Shown piece by piece: positions 51,115-61,413 of a stretch of DNA of 64,000 nucleotides. The notes under the pieces were generated by a model that made no database searches, was not told the DNA's origin, and was given only the letters and a program-made list of their open reading frames with translations. Source of the DNA: Sphingobium sp. Z007 (lineage in GTDB: Bacteria > Pseudomonadota > Alphaproteobacteria > Sphingomonadales > Sphingomonadaceae); the NCBI RefSeq assembly GCF_900013425.1, contig NZ_FBXK01000005.1, positions 434,001 through 498,000 on the forward strand, written 5' to 3'. Numbering within the stretch: position 1 is the first letter of the stretch; every line of letters begins with the position of its first letter. The translations under genes and the position numbers were made by a program.

Positions 51115-53355
51115 ATGAAGACGATTATGCCCATAAAGTCGGTAAGCTTCGCCGCATTGGCGGCCGCGACCCTGTTCGCCACGCCCGTCCTGGCGCAGGC
51201 GCCCGCCGAGGACAGCGACGCCATCATCGTAACGGCTGGGAAGCGTGACGAGGATATCCGTCAGGTCGCGATGCCGATCAGCGCGGTAACCGGCGAACAG
51301 CTCAAGGCGATGAACGCCAACAGCCTGTCGGACTATATCACGCGCCTGCCCGGCGTCGTCTTCAACGACTATCAGCCCGGCATTTCCGAAGTCGTCATCC
51401 GCGGCGTCGCGGCCACCACCTATCATGAGCAGGGCCAGACCACGGTCGGCTATTATCTCAACGAAGTCCCCATCGTGGAGCCGGGCTTCCCGATCGGCAT
51501 CCCCGACATCGACACGTTCGACCTGCAGCGCGTCGAAGTGCTGCGCGGTCCCCAGGGCACGCTGTTCGGTTCGTCCACGTTGGGCGGCCTGGTCAATTAT
51601 GTTGCCAATGTCGCCGACGCCAGCAAGATCGATGCCGCCGCGTCCGGCCTGATCGGTACGACGAAGAACGCCAGCGGCGAACTCAACTATGCGGCCAAGG
51701 CGATGATCAACATTCCATTGGTGCAGGATCAACTCGCCCTGCGCCTGGTCGCGTTCCAGCGGTCGGACGCCGGCTATCTCGACAATCCGGGCATCGGCGT
51801 GAACGGTTCCAACGATTTCCGCAGCCGGGGTCTTCGCGGATCGATCGTCGCGCATCTGGGTGAGACGACCAAGGTCACCTTCCTGTCCAACTATCAGGAC
51901 AGCAAACTCGACGACCAGACCTATCTCGATCTGCCCAACCCCTATGTCCGCAACCTGCCGCGCGCCGAAACGCAGGAAACCGATTTCTGGATGAGCAGCC
52001 TGCGCCTCGATCAGGAAGTCGGCGACATCGCCAACCTTACGGTGCTGGGGTCGGTCACCAAGAAGAACAATACCACCGTCTTTTCCTATCCCTCTCCCTA
52101 TGTGACCGGCGTCACGACCGGCGACGGCGCGGCCTATTCGCTGGGCGATGCCGACGCGCTTATCAAGACGGTGGAGGCGCGCTTGGCTTCGGCCGGCGAA
52201 GGGCCGTTCAAATGGCTGGTCGGCGTCAGCTACATGCAGGCCAAGAAGACCAGCTACGACCAGATCATCCAGGCGGGCGCGGCGGATTTCATCGACGCCA
52301 ATCCCGGCTTGTTCGGCGGCTTTAGCGGCGCGCAGCTGACGCCGGGCGATCGCCTCTACGGCTATTATACCAACAGCACGAACGAGGATTTCGGCGTGTT
52401 CGGTGAGCTGTCGTTCAAGCCGATCGAACAGTTCGAGATCACCGTGGGCGGCCGCTATTTCGACACCACCGCCAAGGCCGACGTGCTGAACCAGGCCGGC
52501 GCGCTGGGCGGCTATCCCGGCGGCTATACGCCGACCGACAGCAGCGGCAGCGTCAACCAGAAGGAAGACGGCTTCACCCCCAAGGTGACGGTCGCCTTCC
52601 GCCCGACCAAGGACGTGATGGCCTATGCGACTTATTCGGAAGGCTTCCGCGTCGGCGGCATCAACCCCAATGCCGGCCTGCTGCCGACCATCCCCGCCTC
52701 CTATGAAAGCGACACGGTCAAGAATTACGAAGCAGGCATCAAGGCGCAGACGCCCGACGGCCGCTTCGCCATCGACCTCACCGGTTTCCAGATCGACTGG
52801 GACAATATCCAGGCCCGCCTCTTCGGCCCGGCGCCGTCCTACTTCTCCTATGTCGTCAACGCCGGCGGCGCACGGATCAAGGGCGTTGAATTTTCCGGCA
52901 CGGTCAACCTGAACCGCATGGTGCGCTTCACCACCAACGTGACCTATCAGGACGCCAAGATCACCGAATTCCTGCCTTACCCCTTTGATGCGGCAGGGCT
53001 GGGTGGTTATCCCAGGGGGACGACGCTGCCCGGTTCGTCCAAATGGTCGGTGGCCAACAATCTGACCTTGACCTTCGCGGACCTATCCGGCGCGCCGACC
53101 TTTGACATCGCGCATCGCTATTTGTCGTCGGCGCCGACCAGCTTCGACGATGTGTCGCGCCGCGGCGACTTTAACGTCTTCGACCTGCGGGCTTCGGTGG
53201 GTCGGGGTGAAAAGGTCCGCTTGATGGCGTTCGTGAACAATCTGTTCGACAAATATGGCGTGCTGAATGCGCCCTTCGCCAACGACGCCTTTACGCCGCA
53301 GGGGTCGATCATCCGTCCCCGCACCATCGGCATCCGCGCCGACTGGAGCCTCTAA
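51115..53355 (+). CDS. TonB-dependent outer-membrane receptor
   Basis: A 746-residue protein. Signal peptide to about residue 28 (ATPVLAQ), a TonB box region DAIIVTAGKRDEDIRQVAMP, a plug domain with LKAMNANSLSDYITRLPGVV, RVEVLRGPQGTLFGSSTLGG, and a barrel with VGGRYFDTTAK. It ends in an aromatic-containing strand ADWSL. The layout is the sphingomonad type used for importing organic molecules as well as siderophores; the ligand is unknown. A strong terminator follows. Confidence 0.92.
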   Translation: MKTIMPIKSVSFAALAAATLFATPVLAQAPAEDSDAIIVTAGKRDEDIRQVAMPISAVTGEQLKAMNANSLSDYITRLPGVVFNDYQPGISEVVIRGVAATTYHEQGQTTVGYYLNEVPIVEPGFPIGIPDIDTFDLQRVEVLRGPQGTLFGSSTLGGLVNYVANVADASKIDAAASGLIGTTKNASGELNYAAKAMINIPLVQDQLALRLVAFQRSDAGYLDNPGIGVNGSNDFRSRGLRGSIVAHLGETTKVTFLSNYQDSKLDDQTYLDLPNPYVRNLPRAETQETDFWMSSLRLDQEVGDIANLTVLGSVTKKNNTTVFSYPSPYVTGVTTGDGAAYSLGDADALIKTVEARLASAGEGPFKWLVGVSYMQAKKTSYDQIIQAGAADFIDANPGLFGGFSGAQLTPGDRLYGYYTNSTNEDFGVFGELSFKPIEQFEITVGGRYFDTTAKADVLNQAGALGGYPGGYTPTDSSGSVNQKEDGFTPKVTVAFRPTKDVMAYATYSEGFRVGGINPNAGLLPTIPASYESDTVKNYEAGIKAQTPDGRFAIDLTGFQIDWDNIQARLFGPAPSYFSYVVNAGGARIKGVEFSGTVNLNRMVRFTTNVTYQDAKITEFLPYPFDAAGLGGYPRGTTLPGSSKWSVANNLTLTFADLSGAPTFDIAHRYLSSAPTSFDDVSRRGDFNVFDLRASVGRGEKVRLMAFVNNLFDKYGVLNAPFANDAFTPQGSIIRPRTIGIRADWSL

Positions 53356-53363
53356 GCCGTTCG

Positions 53364-53404
53364 ATGGGGCCGCTTGCCACAGGGCAGGCGGCCCCATTTT
53401 CTTT
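53364..53404 (+). terminator. Rho-independent terminator after the TonB receptor gene
   Basis: ATGGGGCCGC and GCGGCCCCAT are perfect 10-base arms with a 14-base loop, directly followed by TTTCTTT. It lies eight bases beyond the receptor stop. Confidence 0.88.
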
Positions 53405-53432
53405 GCATCCCATACCTGCCAGAAAGGCCGCC

Positions 53433-56400
53433 ATGCGTTTTGCCGCTTCCCTCCTGCTTGGCGCCGCCATTCTGGCTGCGCCCGCCCTTCACGCGCAGGA
53501 CAAGGACGGCCTCAGTCTCCAGCCGACCCGCACGCTCAGCTATGACGCGCAGGAAGGCACCTGGATGCAGCCGGACATGGCGCCGGACGGCAAGACGATC
53601 CTATTCGACCTGCTCGGCGACATCTATGCGCTGGACGCCGCCGGCGGCACGGCGCGGCCGGTGCTCAGCGGCATGGCGTTCGAGCGCAACCCGGTCTTCT
53701 CGCCCGACGGCAAGCAGTTTGCCTTCACCTCCGACCGGTCGGGCGTCACGAACCTGTGGATCGCCAACGCCGACGGCACTGGCCTCAAGCAACTCTCGCA
53801 CGACAGCAGCGTTGCCATCTACACCTCGCCCGCCTGGTCGCCGGACGGCCGCTTCGTCACCGTGTCGCGCACCGTTCATTCGATCCTCGCCTTCGAACTC
53901 TTCCTATATGACAAGGACGGCGGCACCGGCATCCAGATCACCAAGGCCGGATCGCCCGACAATTGGGATGGGAGGCTGAACGCGATGGGCGCGGTTCACG
54001 CGCCGGACGGCCGCACCCTCTATTACGCGACCAAACGCGGCCATACCTGGACCGAAAACGACTTGCCCAACTGGTCGATCGCACGCCGCGACCTCAAGAC
54101 CGGCGTAGAAGAAACCATCATCCAGTCGGCCGGCGGCGCGATGCGCCCGGCGCTGTCGCATGACGGCCGGCTGCTCGCCTATGCCAGCCGGAACGGGATG
54201 AAGGACGGCCTGCGCCTGCGCGATCTGGAGACGGGCGAGGACAAGTGGATCGCCTTCCCGATCGACCGGGACGGGCAGGATGGGGGCTATTATGCCGACC
54301 TGTTGCCGCGATTCAGCTTCATGCCTGGCGACAAGGCGCTGTTGATGAGCGTGGGCGGCAAGCTCGCCCGGCTCGAAATCGCCAGCGGTGCCCGCACGGA
54401 CATCCCCTTCACCGCGCCAGTGAAACTCGGCCTCGGCCCGCTGACCCGCGTGGCGCAGAAGGAGGAGGAAGGCCCGGTCCGCGTTCGCGTGGTGCAGGCC
54501 CCCCGCCAGTCGCCCGATGGAAAGAGCGTCGCCTTTACCGCGCTGGGCGGCCTCTATGTGCAAAGCCTCGCACCCGGCGCAACGCCCAGGCGGATCATCG
54601 CACAGGACGCGTTCCAGCCCGCCTGGTCGCCGGACGGCAAAACCTTGGTCTATGTCACCTGGACGGCGCAGGACGGCGGCCATGTCTGGACCGTTGCGGC
54701 AGGGGGCGGCACGCCCCGGAAACTGACCCGGTTCCCGGCTTTCTACACCCAGCCTGTCTTCACGCCCGACGGCAAGGGCGTCGTCGCCCTGCGCGCCAAT
54801 CATTATGACCGCTTACGCGCCGTGTCCGAAATCGACCCGGCCCGCCCCACCGACATAGTAGCGATGGCGGCGCAGGGTGGCCCCGCGCGCCTCGTCACCC
54901 ACGCCATGGGCGCGCGCCTGCCGCATTTCGCCGCTGACGGACGGCTGCTTTTCTATAGCGGGTCAGGCGTCAGTTCGGTGCCGTTGTCGGGCGGCGATCC
55001 GCAGGTCGAATTGCGGGTCGTGGCGCCGGGCCTTGGCCAATATTTCCCCGACCCCGCGCCGGTGGACGAAGTGCGGCTCAGCCCGGACGGCCGCCATGCG
55101 CTCGTCAAATACTTCGCCCAAATCTATCTCATCGACGTGCCCCCAACCAATGGCAGCGAGCCGCCGACGATCGACCTGAACGCCGCCAGCGTCGCGCGCT
55201 ACAAAGTGACCCGGATCGGAGCCGACTTCACCGACTGGGCGGACAAGGGCTCCACCCTTACCTGGTCGGTCGGCTCGACCTTCCGCCGCCTGCCGACCGC
55301 GCAGGCGCTGGCCGGCAATGGCGAAGCGGCTGCGGAGAGTTTTGCGCTGCCGGTCGAACTGCCACGCGACGTCCCCCATGGCAGCATCCTGCTCCGCGGC
55401 GCGACCGTGATGCCGATGGCGGGCGGGCAGGATGCCATCGCCAACGCGGACATCCTCGTCACCGATAACCGCATCGTCGCGGTTGGCCCGTCCGGTTCGC
55501 TCTCTGTCCCCGCAGGCGCAACCATCCGCGACCTAACCGGCAAATATGTCGTGCCCGGCTTTGTCGATACTCATGCCCACTGGTTCGAAATCCGCCGCGC
55601 CATTCAGGAACGCGGCCATTGGGACTTCGCCGCGAACCTCGCCTTCGGCGTCACGTCGGGCCTGGATGTTCAGCCCTTCACCCCCGACGTCTTCGCCTAT
55701 CAGGACATGATCGACGCCGGCATGATGCGCGGGCCGCGCGCCTGGTCGACCGGGCCTGGCGTGTTCGTGAATGCGCAAATCCGCAGCAAGCAGGATGCGG
55801 TCGACGTTCTCACCCGCTATCGCGACCATTATCGTACGCGCAACATCAAAAGCTATATGATCGGCGACCGCGCCCAGCGCCAATATATGGTCGAGGCGGC
55901 GAAGGATCTGGGCATGATGCCCACGACTGAGGGCGCCAGCGACATGGTGCTGAACCTGACCCATGCGATCGACGGCTTTTCGGGCAATGAACATAGCATC
56001 CCGGTGTCGCCGCTGCGCGAGGATGTCGTGCGCCTCTTCGCGCAAAGCCGCACCAGCTATACGCCCACCGTCTCGGTCGCCTATGGCACGACGCCTGCGT
56101 TGTTCGACTTCATCATCAACAAACGGCCGCAGGATGACGCGAAATGGACGCATTTCGTGCCGTCCGGCATCGTCAGCGAAAAATTGCGCAACCGCCACTG
56201 GATGCCGCCCGAAGCGCAAAGCTGGCAGTCGATCGCGGCCGATGCGGTCGCGATCCAGCGGGCGGGCGGTCTGGTCGGCATCGGCAGCCATGGCGAAATG
56301 CAGGGGCTGGGCTATCAGTGGGAAATGCAGGCCTTCGCGGCTGGCGGCGCGACCCCGATGGAAACGCTGAAGGCGGCGACCATCGGATCGGCCGAAGTCA

Positions 56401-56618
56401 TCGGCCATAGCGCCGATGTCGGCAGCCTGGAACCGGGCAAGTTCGCCGACCTTTTGATCCTGGACGCCGATCCGCTGGCCGACATCGCCAACGCCATGAA
56501 GATCGGCGCGGTGATGAAAAATGGCCGCCTTTACGATCCCGCGACGCTGGACGAAATCTGGCCTCGGTCCGATAAGGCGCCGGAAAGCTGGTTCGCCCAG
56601 GATGGCAAGACGCCTTAA
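53433..56618 (+). CDS. Secreted amidohydrolase with N-terminal TolB-like beta-propeller
   Basis: A 1061-residue protein. Signal peptide MRFAASLLLGAAILAAPALH, then a beta-propeller built of TolB/PD40 repeats, each with F-(S/T)-P-D-G-K (NPVFSPDGKQFAFTSDRSG, PAWSPDGRFVTVSR, PAWSPDGKTLVYVTW). A C-terminal amidohydrolase has VDTHAHWFEI, but the usual later ligands are altered (TTEGAS, LTHAID, IGSHGEMQGLG). Such propeller-amidohydrolase fusions are common in sphingomonads and xanthomonads; substrates are unknown. A terminator lies between this gene and the receptor before it. Confidence 0.87.
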   Translation: MRFAASLLLGAAILAAPALHAQDKDGLSLQPTRTLSYDAQEGTWMQPDMAPDGKTILFDLLGDIYALDAAGGTARPVLSGMAFERNPVFSPDGKQFAFTSDRSGVTNLWIANADGTGLKQLSHDSSVAIYTSPAWSPDGRFVTVSRTVHSILAFELFLYDKDGGTGIQITKAGSPDNWDGRLNAMGAVHAPDGRTLYYATKRGHTWTENDLPNWSIARRDLKTGVEETIIQSAGGAMRPALSHDGRLLAYASRNGMKDGLRLRDLETGEDKWIAFPIDRDGQDGGYYADLLPRFSFMPGDKALLMSVGGKLARLEIASGARTDIPFTAPVKLGLGPLTRVAQKEEEGPVRVRVVQAPRQSPDGKSVAFTALGGLYVQSLAPGATPRRIIAQDAFQPAWSPDGKTLVYVTWTAQDGGHVWTVAAGGGTPRKLTRFPAFYTQPVFTPDGKGVVALRANHYDRLRAVSEIDPARPTDIVAMAAQGGPARLVTHAMGARLPHFAADGRLLFYSGSGVSSVPLSGGDPQVELRVVAPGLGQYFPDPAPVDEVRLSPDGRHALVKYFAQIYLIDVPPTNGSEPPTIDLNAASVARYKVTRIGADFTDWADKGSTLTWSVGSTFRRLPTAQALAGNGEAAAESFALPVELPRDVPHGSILLRGATVMPMAGGQDAIANADILVTDNRIVAVGPSGSLSVPAGATIRDLTGKYVVPGFVDTHAHWFEIRRAIQERGHWDFAANLAFGVTSGLDVQPFTPDVFAYQDMIDAGMMRGPRAWSTGPGVFVNAQIRSKQDAVDVLTRYRDHYRTRNIKSYMIGDRAQRQYMVEAAKDLGMMPTTEGASDMVLNLTHAIDGFSGNEHSIPVSPLREDVVRLFAQSRTSYTPTVSVAYGTTPALFDFIINKRPQDDAKWTHFVPSGIVSEKLRNRHWMPPEAQSWQSIAADAVAIQRAGGLVGIGSHGEMQGLGYQWEMQAFAAGGATPMETLKAATIGSAEVIGHSADVGSLEPGKFADLLILDADPLADIANAMKIGAVMKNGRLYDPATLDEIWPRSDKAPESWFAQDGKTP

Positions 56619-56694
56619 GTCCACAGGCGCAAGGTTGGCGCTTCTCCCTGATCCGGCCCGCGGCTACAGCCATGGGCCAAAGCAGGAGCAGCGC

Positions 56695-57687
56695 ATGAAC
56701 CCACCCCCCGCCATCACGATCGACGACATTATCGACGCCGCCCGGATCATCGCCCCGGCGGCGGTGCGCACGCCGCTCTTGGAAAATCACGCGCTGAATG
56801 ATCGGGTCGGCCGTCGCGTCCTCATCAAGTTCGAAGGGGTGCAGCGCACCGGATCTTTCAAGTTCCGCGGCGCATACAACCGCCTCGCACGCCTCGATGC
56901 GCAGCAGCGGACGGCGGGCGTCGTCGCCTGGTCGTCGGGCAATCACGCGCAGGGCGTGGCTGCAGCGGCGCAACTGCTCGCCATGCCGGCGACCATCGTG
57001 ATGCCCGCCGACGCGCCCGCGATCAAACTGGCCAACACTCGTGCGCTGGGGGCGGGGATCGTCACCTATGACCGGCACACTGAGAGCCGTGAGGAGATCG
57101 CGACTGCGCTGGCGCAGGATCGCGGGGCGACGCTGGTGCCGTCCTTCGACGATCCTTTCATCATCGCAGGGCAGGGGACGGCCGGTCTTGAAATCCTAGA
57201 CCAAGCGGCAGAGGCGGGCGTCACCCCTGGCCAGATCCTCGTTTGTTGCGGTGGCGGCGGCCTCACGGCGGGCATTGCGACGGCAGTCAAAGCGCGCGCG
57301 CCCGCAATCGCCCTCTACGCCGTCGAACCAGCCGGCTTCGATGACACCGCCCGCTCGCTCGCCAGCGGCATCCGCGAAAGCATCGCGCCTGATGCGCGCA
57401 GCATTTGCGACGCGCTGATGTCGCCCAGTCCCGGCGCGATGACCTTCCCCATCAACCAGGCGCTGCTGTCGGGCGGCCTTGTCGTCAGCGACGATCAGGT
57501 GCGCGATGCGATGCGCTTCGCCTTTGCCGCGCTTAAGCTAGTGGTCGAGCCAGGCGGCGCGGTCGCACTGGCGGCGATGCTGAGCGATCTTGCGCCGCCC
57601 TGCGACGGCGCCACCGTCATTGTCCTGTCCGGCAGCAATGTCGATCCCGCCGCCTATGCCGCCATCATCGGCGGAGGCGCCGCATGA
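56695..57687 (+). CDS. Threonine/serine dehydratase family (PLP, fold type II)
   Basis: A 330-residue enzyme. The PLP lysine lies in RTGSFKFRGAYNRL (about residue 56), the substrate loop SSGNHAQGVA follows, then the phosphate-binding loop CCGGGGLTAG and VEPGGAVALAAM near the end. It lacks the C-terminal ACT-like regulatory domain of biosynthetic IlvA, so it is a short catabolic threonine/serine dehydratase or serine racemase-like enzyme. It releases a 2-oxo acid and ammonia from a hydroxy-amino acid. Its stop overlaps the LysR gene by four bases. Confidence 0.9.
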   Translation: MNPPPAITIDDIIDAARIIAPAAVRTPLLENHALNDRVGRRVLIKFEGVQRTGSFKFRGAYNRLARLDAQQRTAGVVAWSSGNHAQGVAAAAQLLAMPATIVMPADAPAIKLANTRALGAGIVTYDRHTESREEIATALAQDRGATLVPSFDDPFIIAGQGTAGLEILDQAAEAGVTPGQILVCCGGGGLTAGIATAVKARAPAIALYAVEPAGFDDTARSLASGIRESIAPDARSICDALMSPSPGAMTFPINQALLSGGLVVSDDQVRDAMRFAFAALKLVVEPGGAVALAAMLSDLAPPCDGATVIVLSGSNVDPAAYAAIIGGGAA

Positions 57688-58580
57688 TCGATCCGCGCGC
57701 TATCCGCACATTCCTGGCGGTATGCCGCGCCAACAGCATAAGCGGCGGCGCGCGGGCGCTTAACATCTCGCAACCGTCCGTATCGAACGCCATCGCCCAA
57801 CTGGAACAATCGCTGGGCGTCTCGCTGTTCGAACGCTCGCGCAGCGGCATCCTGCTCACGCCCGAAGGGCAGGCGCTGCTGCGCCGCGCCGAAGCGATGG
57901 ACAGCCTGCTGGCGGACGTGCAGGCGGAGGTGCAACTCGCCAGCCGGGGCATCACCGGGCCGCTTCGCATAGGCGGCACCCCCGGCGCGCTGGTAAGCCT
58001 GCTCCCCGATGCGGTGCGGCGGCTGGAGGCGCAGATCGGCCGTTTCGCGCTGCATGTGGTCGAACGGCCAGACCATGACCTGGCCGCCATGCTCCATCGC
58101 GGCGAGATCGAACTGGCCTTCGTCACCACTGGCCTAGACGAACCGCCGGAGGGTATCGAGGAGCGCACCTTTTCGCGCGATCCCTTCGCCCTGATCGTGG
58201 GTAAGCAGAATGACCATCTGCCTGCCAGCCTGTCCTTGCGTGACACTGCGCTGATGCGCTGGGTCTTGCCCGAAGCGCGCGGCGCCTTCCGTCGTCAGGT
58301 CGACGCGCTGTTCATGGCCGCCGACATTCCGGTGCCGCAAGATATCATTCGTTGCGACTCCCTGCTCACGACCAAGGCGATGGTCCGGGGCAGCCAGCGC
58401 GTGACCATATTGCCGATGCAGGTGGCGTCGGCGGAGCTGTCGATCGGCGTGCTACGCGCCATCACGATCGAGGAGGCCGCTTTTCCGCGCAGCATCGGCG
58501 TGCGGATGCTGGCGGGCGGGCGGCTGTCGCGACTGGGCGAGGCGCTGCTCGATGTGCTAATCCATAGCTCCAAGCTATGA
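57684..58580 (+). CDS. LysR-type transcriptional regulator
   Basis: A 298-residue regulator. The N-terminal helix-turn-helix reads SGGARALNISQPSVSNAIAQ LEQSLGVSLFERS, and a periplasmic-binding-protein-like domain follows (GPLRIGGTPGALVSL to HSSKL). It is coupled to the dehydratase gene by ATGA and lies upstream of the amidohydrolase-hydroxylase-dioxygenase genes. LysR proteins often regulate aromatic catabolic genes, so it is the best candidate regulator for the region; the effector is unknown. Confidence 0.9.
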   Translation: MIDPRAIRTFLAVCRANSISGGARALNISQPSVSNAIAQLEQSLGVSLFERSRSGILLTPEGQALLRRAEAMDSLLADVQAEVQLASRGITGPLRIGGTPGALVSLLPDAVRRLEAQIGRFALHVVERPDHDLAAMLHRGEIELAFVTTGLDEPPEGIEERTFSRDPFALIVGKQNDHLPASLSLRDTALMRWVLPEARGAFRRQVDALFMAADIPVPQDIIRCDSLLTTKAMVRGSQRVTILPMQVASAELSIGVLRAITIEEAAFPRSIGVRMLAGGRLSRLGEALLDVLIHSSKL

Positions 58581-58661
58581 TGTGCGGAAAAATCATTATT
58601 TTTCTTTGGGGCTTTGGCGGCGCATAAGCTGCCCCAACAAGAGCTTTCGGGAGAGACCATC

Positions 58662-59897
58662 GTGCGGCACATCATCCGCAACATCGCCATTTTCGACGGG
58701 ACGGGCAGCGCCCCGGTCGCCGGAGCGGTGGTCGTGGAAGGCGACAGGATCGCCGCCGTCCTGCATGACGCAGCCGCCATCGCCGCGGTCGAAGCGGACC
58801 ATGTGATCGATGGTCAGAGCGGCACGCTGATGCCCGGCATGATCGATTCCCACACCCATCTGACCTGGGGCAGCTCGGTCGAGAAAATCTACCACCAGTT
58901 CATCCTGCCGCCCGAAGAGTTGAAGGTCGCCGCCTGGCGCAATGCCCGCGTGCTCCTCGACCATGGCTATACCAGCCTCTATTCGGCCGGTGCGCTGGGC
59001 GACCAGATCGAACCCGAACTGGCCCGCGCGATCGAAGCAGGCGAAACCCCCGGACCACGCCTTATCCCTTCGACGCTGGAGCGTAGCCCCGAAGGCGAGG
59101 AGGGCGTTGAAACCGGCGACGTATTCAACGGCCGCGGTCCCGACGCCATGCGCGCCTTCGTCGCCTATTGCGCGGCGGAAGGGGTGAAGTCCCTCAAGCT
59201 GGTGATCTCCGGCGAAGACGCGCTGAAGCCCGGATCGTCAGGGGATATTCTCTACACCGACGAGGAAATGCTGGCGGCGGGCGAAGCGGCCAGGGAAGAG
59301 GGCCTGTGGATCGCTACCCACGCCTATTCGCCCCGTGCGATCGAACTCGCGCTCGAAGCGGGTGCGCGCATCCTCTATCATTGCTCCTTCGCCGACGATG
59401 CCGCGATCGACGCGATGGCGGCGAAGAAGGACGAGATTTTCTACGCCCCCGGCCCCGGCGTCTCGGTTGCCGCACTGGAAGCATCGCCGCCCCCTCACGT
59501 CAACATGTCTTCCATGAAGGCGAGCGCGGCCGAGCGGCTGGAACTGGAAAAAGCGCTTGTCCCCAAGCTCAAGGCGCGCGGCGTGCGCATCCTGCCGGGC
59601 GGCGACTATGGTTTCCCCTTCAACCCCCATGGTCGCAATGCCCGCGACCTGGAGCATTTCGTTTGCCTTTATGGCTTCACCCCGGCAGAGGCGTTGAGCG
59701 CCGCGACGATGTTGGGTGGGCAGCTGATGGGACAGCAAGTTGGACAGGTGAAGGCCGGCTATCTGGCCGACCTGCTATTGATCGACGGTGACCCGACCCA
59801 GGATGTCCGCATCCTGCAGGACGCCAATAATATAAAGATGATCATGCTGGGCGGTCGGATGCACAAATCCCCCGCAGCGCAGCCCGTGACCGCCTGA
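58662..59897 (+). CDS. Metal-dependent amidohydrolase, likely cytosolic
   Basis: A 411-residue enzyme with complete binuclear ligands: HTH in GMIDSHTHLTWG, the carbamylated-lysine position in GVKSLKLVISGED, then ATHAYSP, YHCSFADD, and the catalytic Asp in GGDYGFPFNPHG. No signal peptide, unlike the two other amidohydrolases of the region. The start is GTG with GGGAGAGAC ten bases upstream; an ATG in an unconserved extension lies 16 codons earlier. It may cleave an amide or lactone of the substrate taken up by the region. Confidence 0.87.
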   Translation: MRHIIRNIAIFDGTGSAPVAGAVVVEGDRIAAVLHDAAAIAAVEADHVIDGQSGTLMPGMIDSHTHLTWGSSVEKIYHQFILPPEELKVAAWRNARVLLDHGYTSLYSAGALGDQIEPELARAIEAGETPGPRLIPSTLERSPEGEEGVETGDVFNGRGPDAMRAFVAYCAAEGVKSLKLVISGEDALKPGSSGDILYTDEEMLAAGEAAREEGLWIATHAYSPRAIELALEAGARILYHCSFADDAAIDAMAAKKDEIFYAPGPGVSVAALEASPPPHVNMSSMKASAAERLELEKALVPKLKARGVRILPGGDYGFPFNPHGRNARDLEHFVCLYGFTPAEALSAATMLGGQLMGQQVGQVKAGYLADLLLIDGDPTQDVRILQDANNIKMIMLGGRMHKSPAAQPVTA

Positions 59898-59913
59898 CCG
59901 GAAAGACGCCACC

Positions 59914-61413
59914 ATGTTCGACGTTGCGATCATCGGCTGCGGGCCGGTAGGGGCCTTTGCGGCCAATCTCCTTGGCAAATCCGGCCTCTCGATCCTGGTG
60001 ATCGAGCAGGAGGCGAACCCGTATCCGCTGCCCCGCGCGGTCCATCTGGACCATGAAATGATGCGCCTGTTCCAGTCGGCCGGCGTGATCGATCGTGTCG
60101 CGGGGAACATGCGCGACACCGAAGGGCATCTCCATGTCGGCGCCGACCATGGCGTCATCCGCTACATGGGCACCGTCGGCCGGGCGCGGCCGTTCAGCTG
60201 GTCGAACGACTATTTCTTCTACCAGCCCGAACTGGAGGATCACCTGCGCGACGCGCTGGCCGATTATCCCAATATAACTGTCCAACTCGGCGTCGCATTT
60301 GAAGGGCTGGAGCAGGACGAAAACGGCGTCACGCTGCGGCTTTCCGAGGGGCGGACGGAGCAGGCCCGCTATGTCATCGCGTGCGACGGATCGCGCAGCG
60401 CGGTGCGCAAGGCGCTGGGCGTGCGCCTGGACGACCTCGATTTCGAAGAGCCCTGGCTGGTGGTCGATGCAGAGGTCGATGGGCCGGTGCGCTTCCCCGA
60501 CCTGTGGGGCGTGCCGGACGGCGCTGACCTGCAAAAGCTGTCGGTGATGATGTGCGATCCTAAGCGCCCGGCGACGATCGTGCCGGGGCGCGGCAATCAT
60601 CGCCGTTGGGAATTCATGCTGCTGCCCGGCGAAGATGACCAGGCCATGATGGAACCGGATGCGGTCGCAGCCCTTGTCGAACCCTATCTCTCCGGGGTTC
60701 CGCACAGGATCGTGCGCGCGGCGACCTACCGCTTCCACGGCCTGATCGCCGAGCGGTGGCGGATCGGCGGCGTCTTCCTCGCCGGCGATGCCGCGCACCA
60801 GACGCCGCCCTTTTTTGGGCAAGGCATGTGCCATGGCCTGCGCGATGTCGCCAATCTGGCGTGGAAGCTGGAGCTGGTGCTGAAGGGCGGCGCGAACGAC
60901 ACGCTGCTCGAGAGTTATCAGCTCGAACGCGATCCCCATGTCCGCGCCGTCATCTCAGCCGCTGTGGGCGCGGGCCGCTACATCTGCATGTTGGACCCGC
61001 AGGCGGCAGCGGAGCGTGACGCGCAAATGCGCGAAGCGGCCAAGCGCGCGCAGCATGGTACCGCCGCCGACCTGATCCCAGCGATATCCAGTTGCATCGT
61101 CGCCACCGAGACGGCGGGTGCGGGGGAACGCTTCATCCAGCCGCGCGTCGGCGACCGGCTGCTCGATGATGTCACCGGCGGCGGCTGGCGTCTCTTCACC
61201 CGCACGCTGGTCGAGAGCGGCGACGTCACCGTTATCGATCTGGCTGATCTGGACGACAACGGTGCGATCGTCGCTTGGCTGGCCGATCGCCAGGCCGACG
61301 CCGTGCTGATCCGTCCCGACCATTATGTCTTCGGCACCGGCAAACCCGTCGACCTCATCGCCCGCCGCGACGCGCTGATCGCCGGCCATGCCCATCAGGA
61401 GATCGCCGCATGA
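59914..61413 (+). CDS. Flavoprotein aromatic hydroxylase, MhpA-like
   Basis: A 499-residue class A flavin monooxygenase. FAD loop IIGCGPVGAFAANLLGKSGL at residues 6-25, the DG motif YVIACDGSRSAVRK, and the GD motif VFLAGDAAHQTPPFFGQGMC. This is the layout of MhpA (3-(3-hydroxyphenyl)propionate hydroxylase), TfdB and related phenol hydroxylases, which add a hydroxyl ortho to an existing one using NAD(P)H and O2. The product would be a catechol for the extradiol dioxygenase two genes downstream. The exact substrate is unknown. Confidence 0.9.
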   Translation: MFDVAIIGCGPVGAFAANLLGKSGLSILVIEQEANPYPLPRAVHLDHEMMRLFQSAGVIDRVAGNMRDTEGHLHVGADHGVIRYMGTVGRARPFSWSNDYFFYQPELEDHLRDALADYPNITVQLGVAFEGLEQDENGVTLRLSEGRTEQARYVIACDGSRSAVRKALGVRLDDLDFEEPWLVVDAEVDGPVRFPDLWGVPDGADLQKLSVMMCDPKRPATIVPGRGNHRRWEFMLLPGEDDQAMMEPDAVAALVEPYLSGVPHRIVRAATYRFHGLIAERWRIGGVFLAGDAAHQTPPFFGQGMCHGLRDVANLAWKLELVLKGGANDTLLESYQLERDPHVRAVISAAVGAGRYICMLDPQAAAERDAQMREAAKRAQHGTAADLIPAISSCIVATETAGAGERFIQPRVGDRLLDDVTGGGWRLFTRTLVESGDVTVIDLADLDDNGAIVAWLADRQADAVLIRPDHYVFGTGKPVDLIARRDALIAGHAHQEIAA

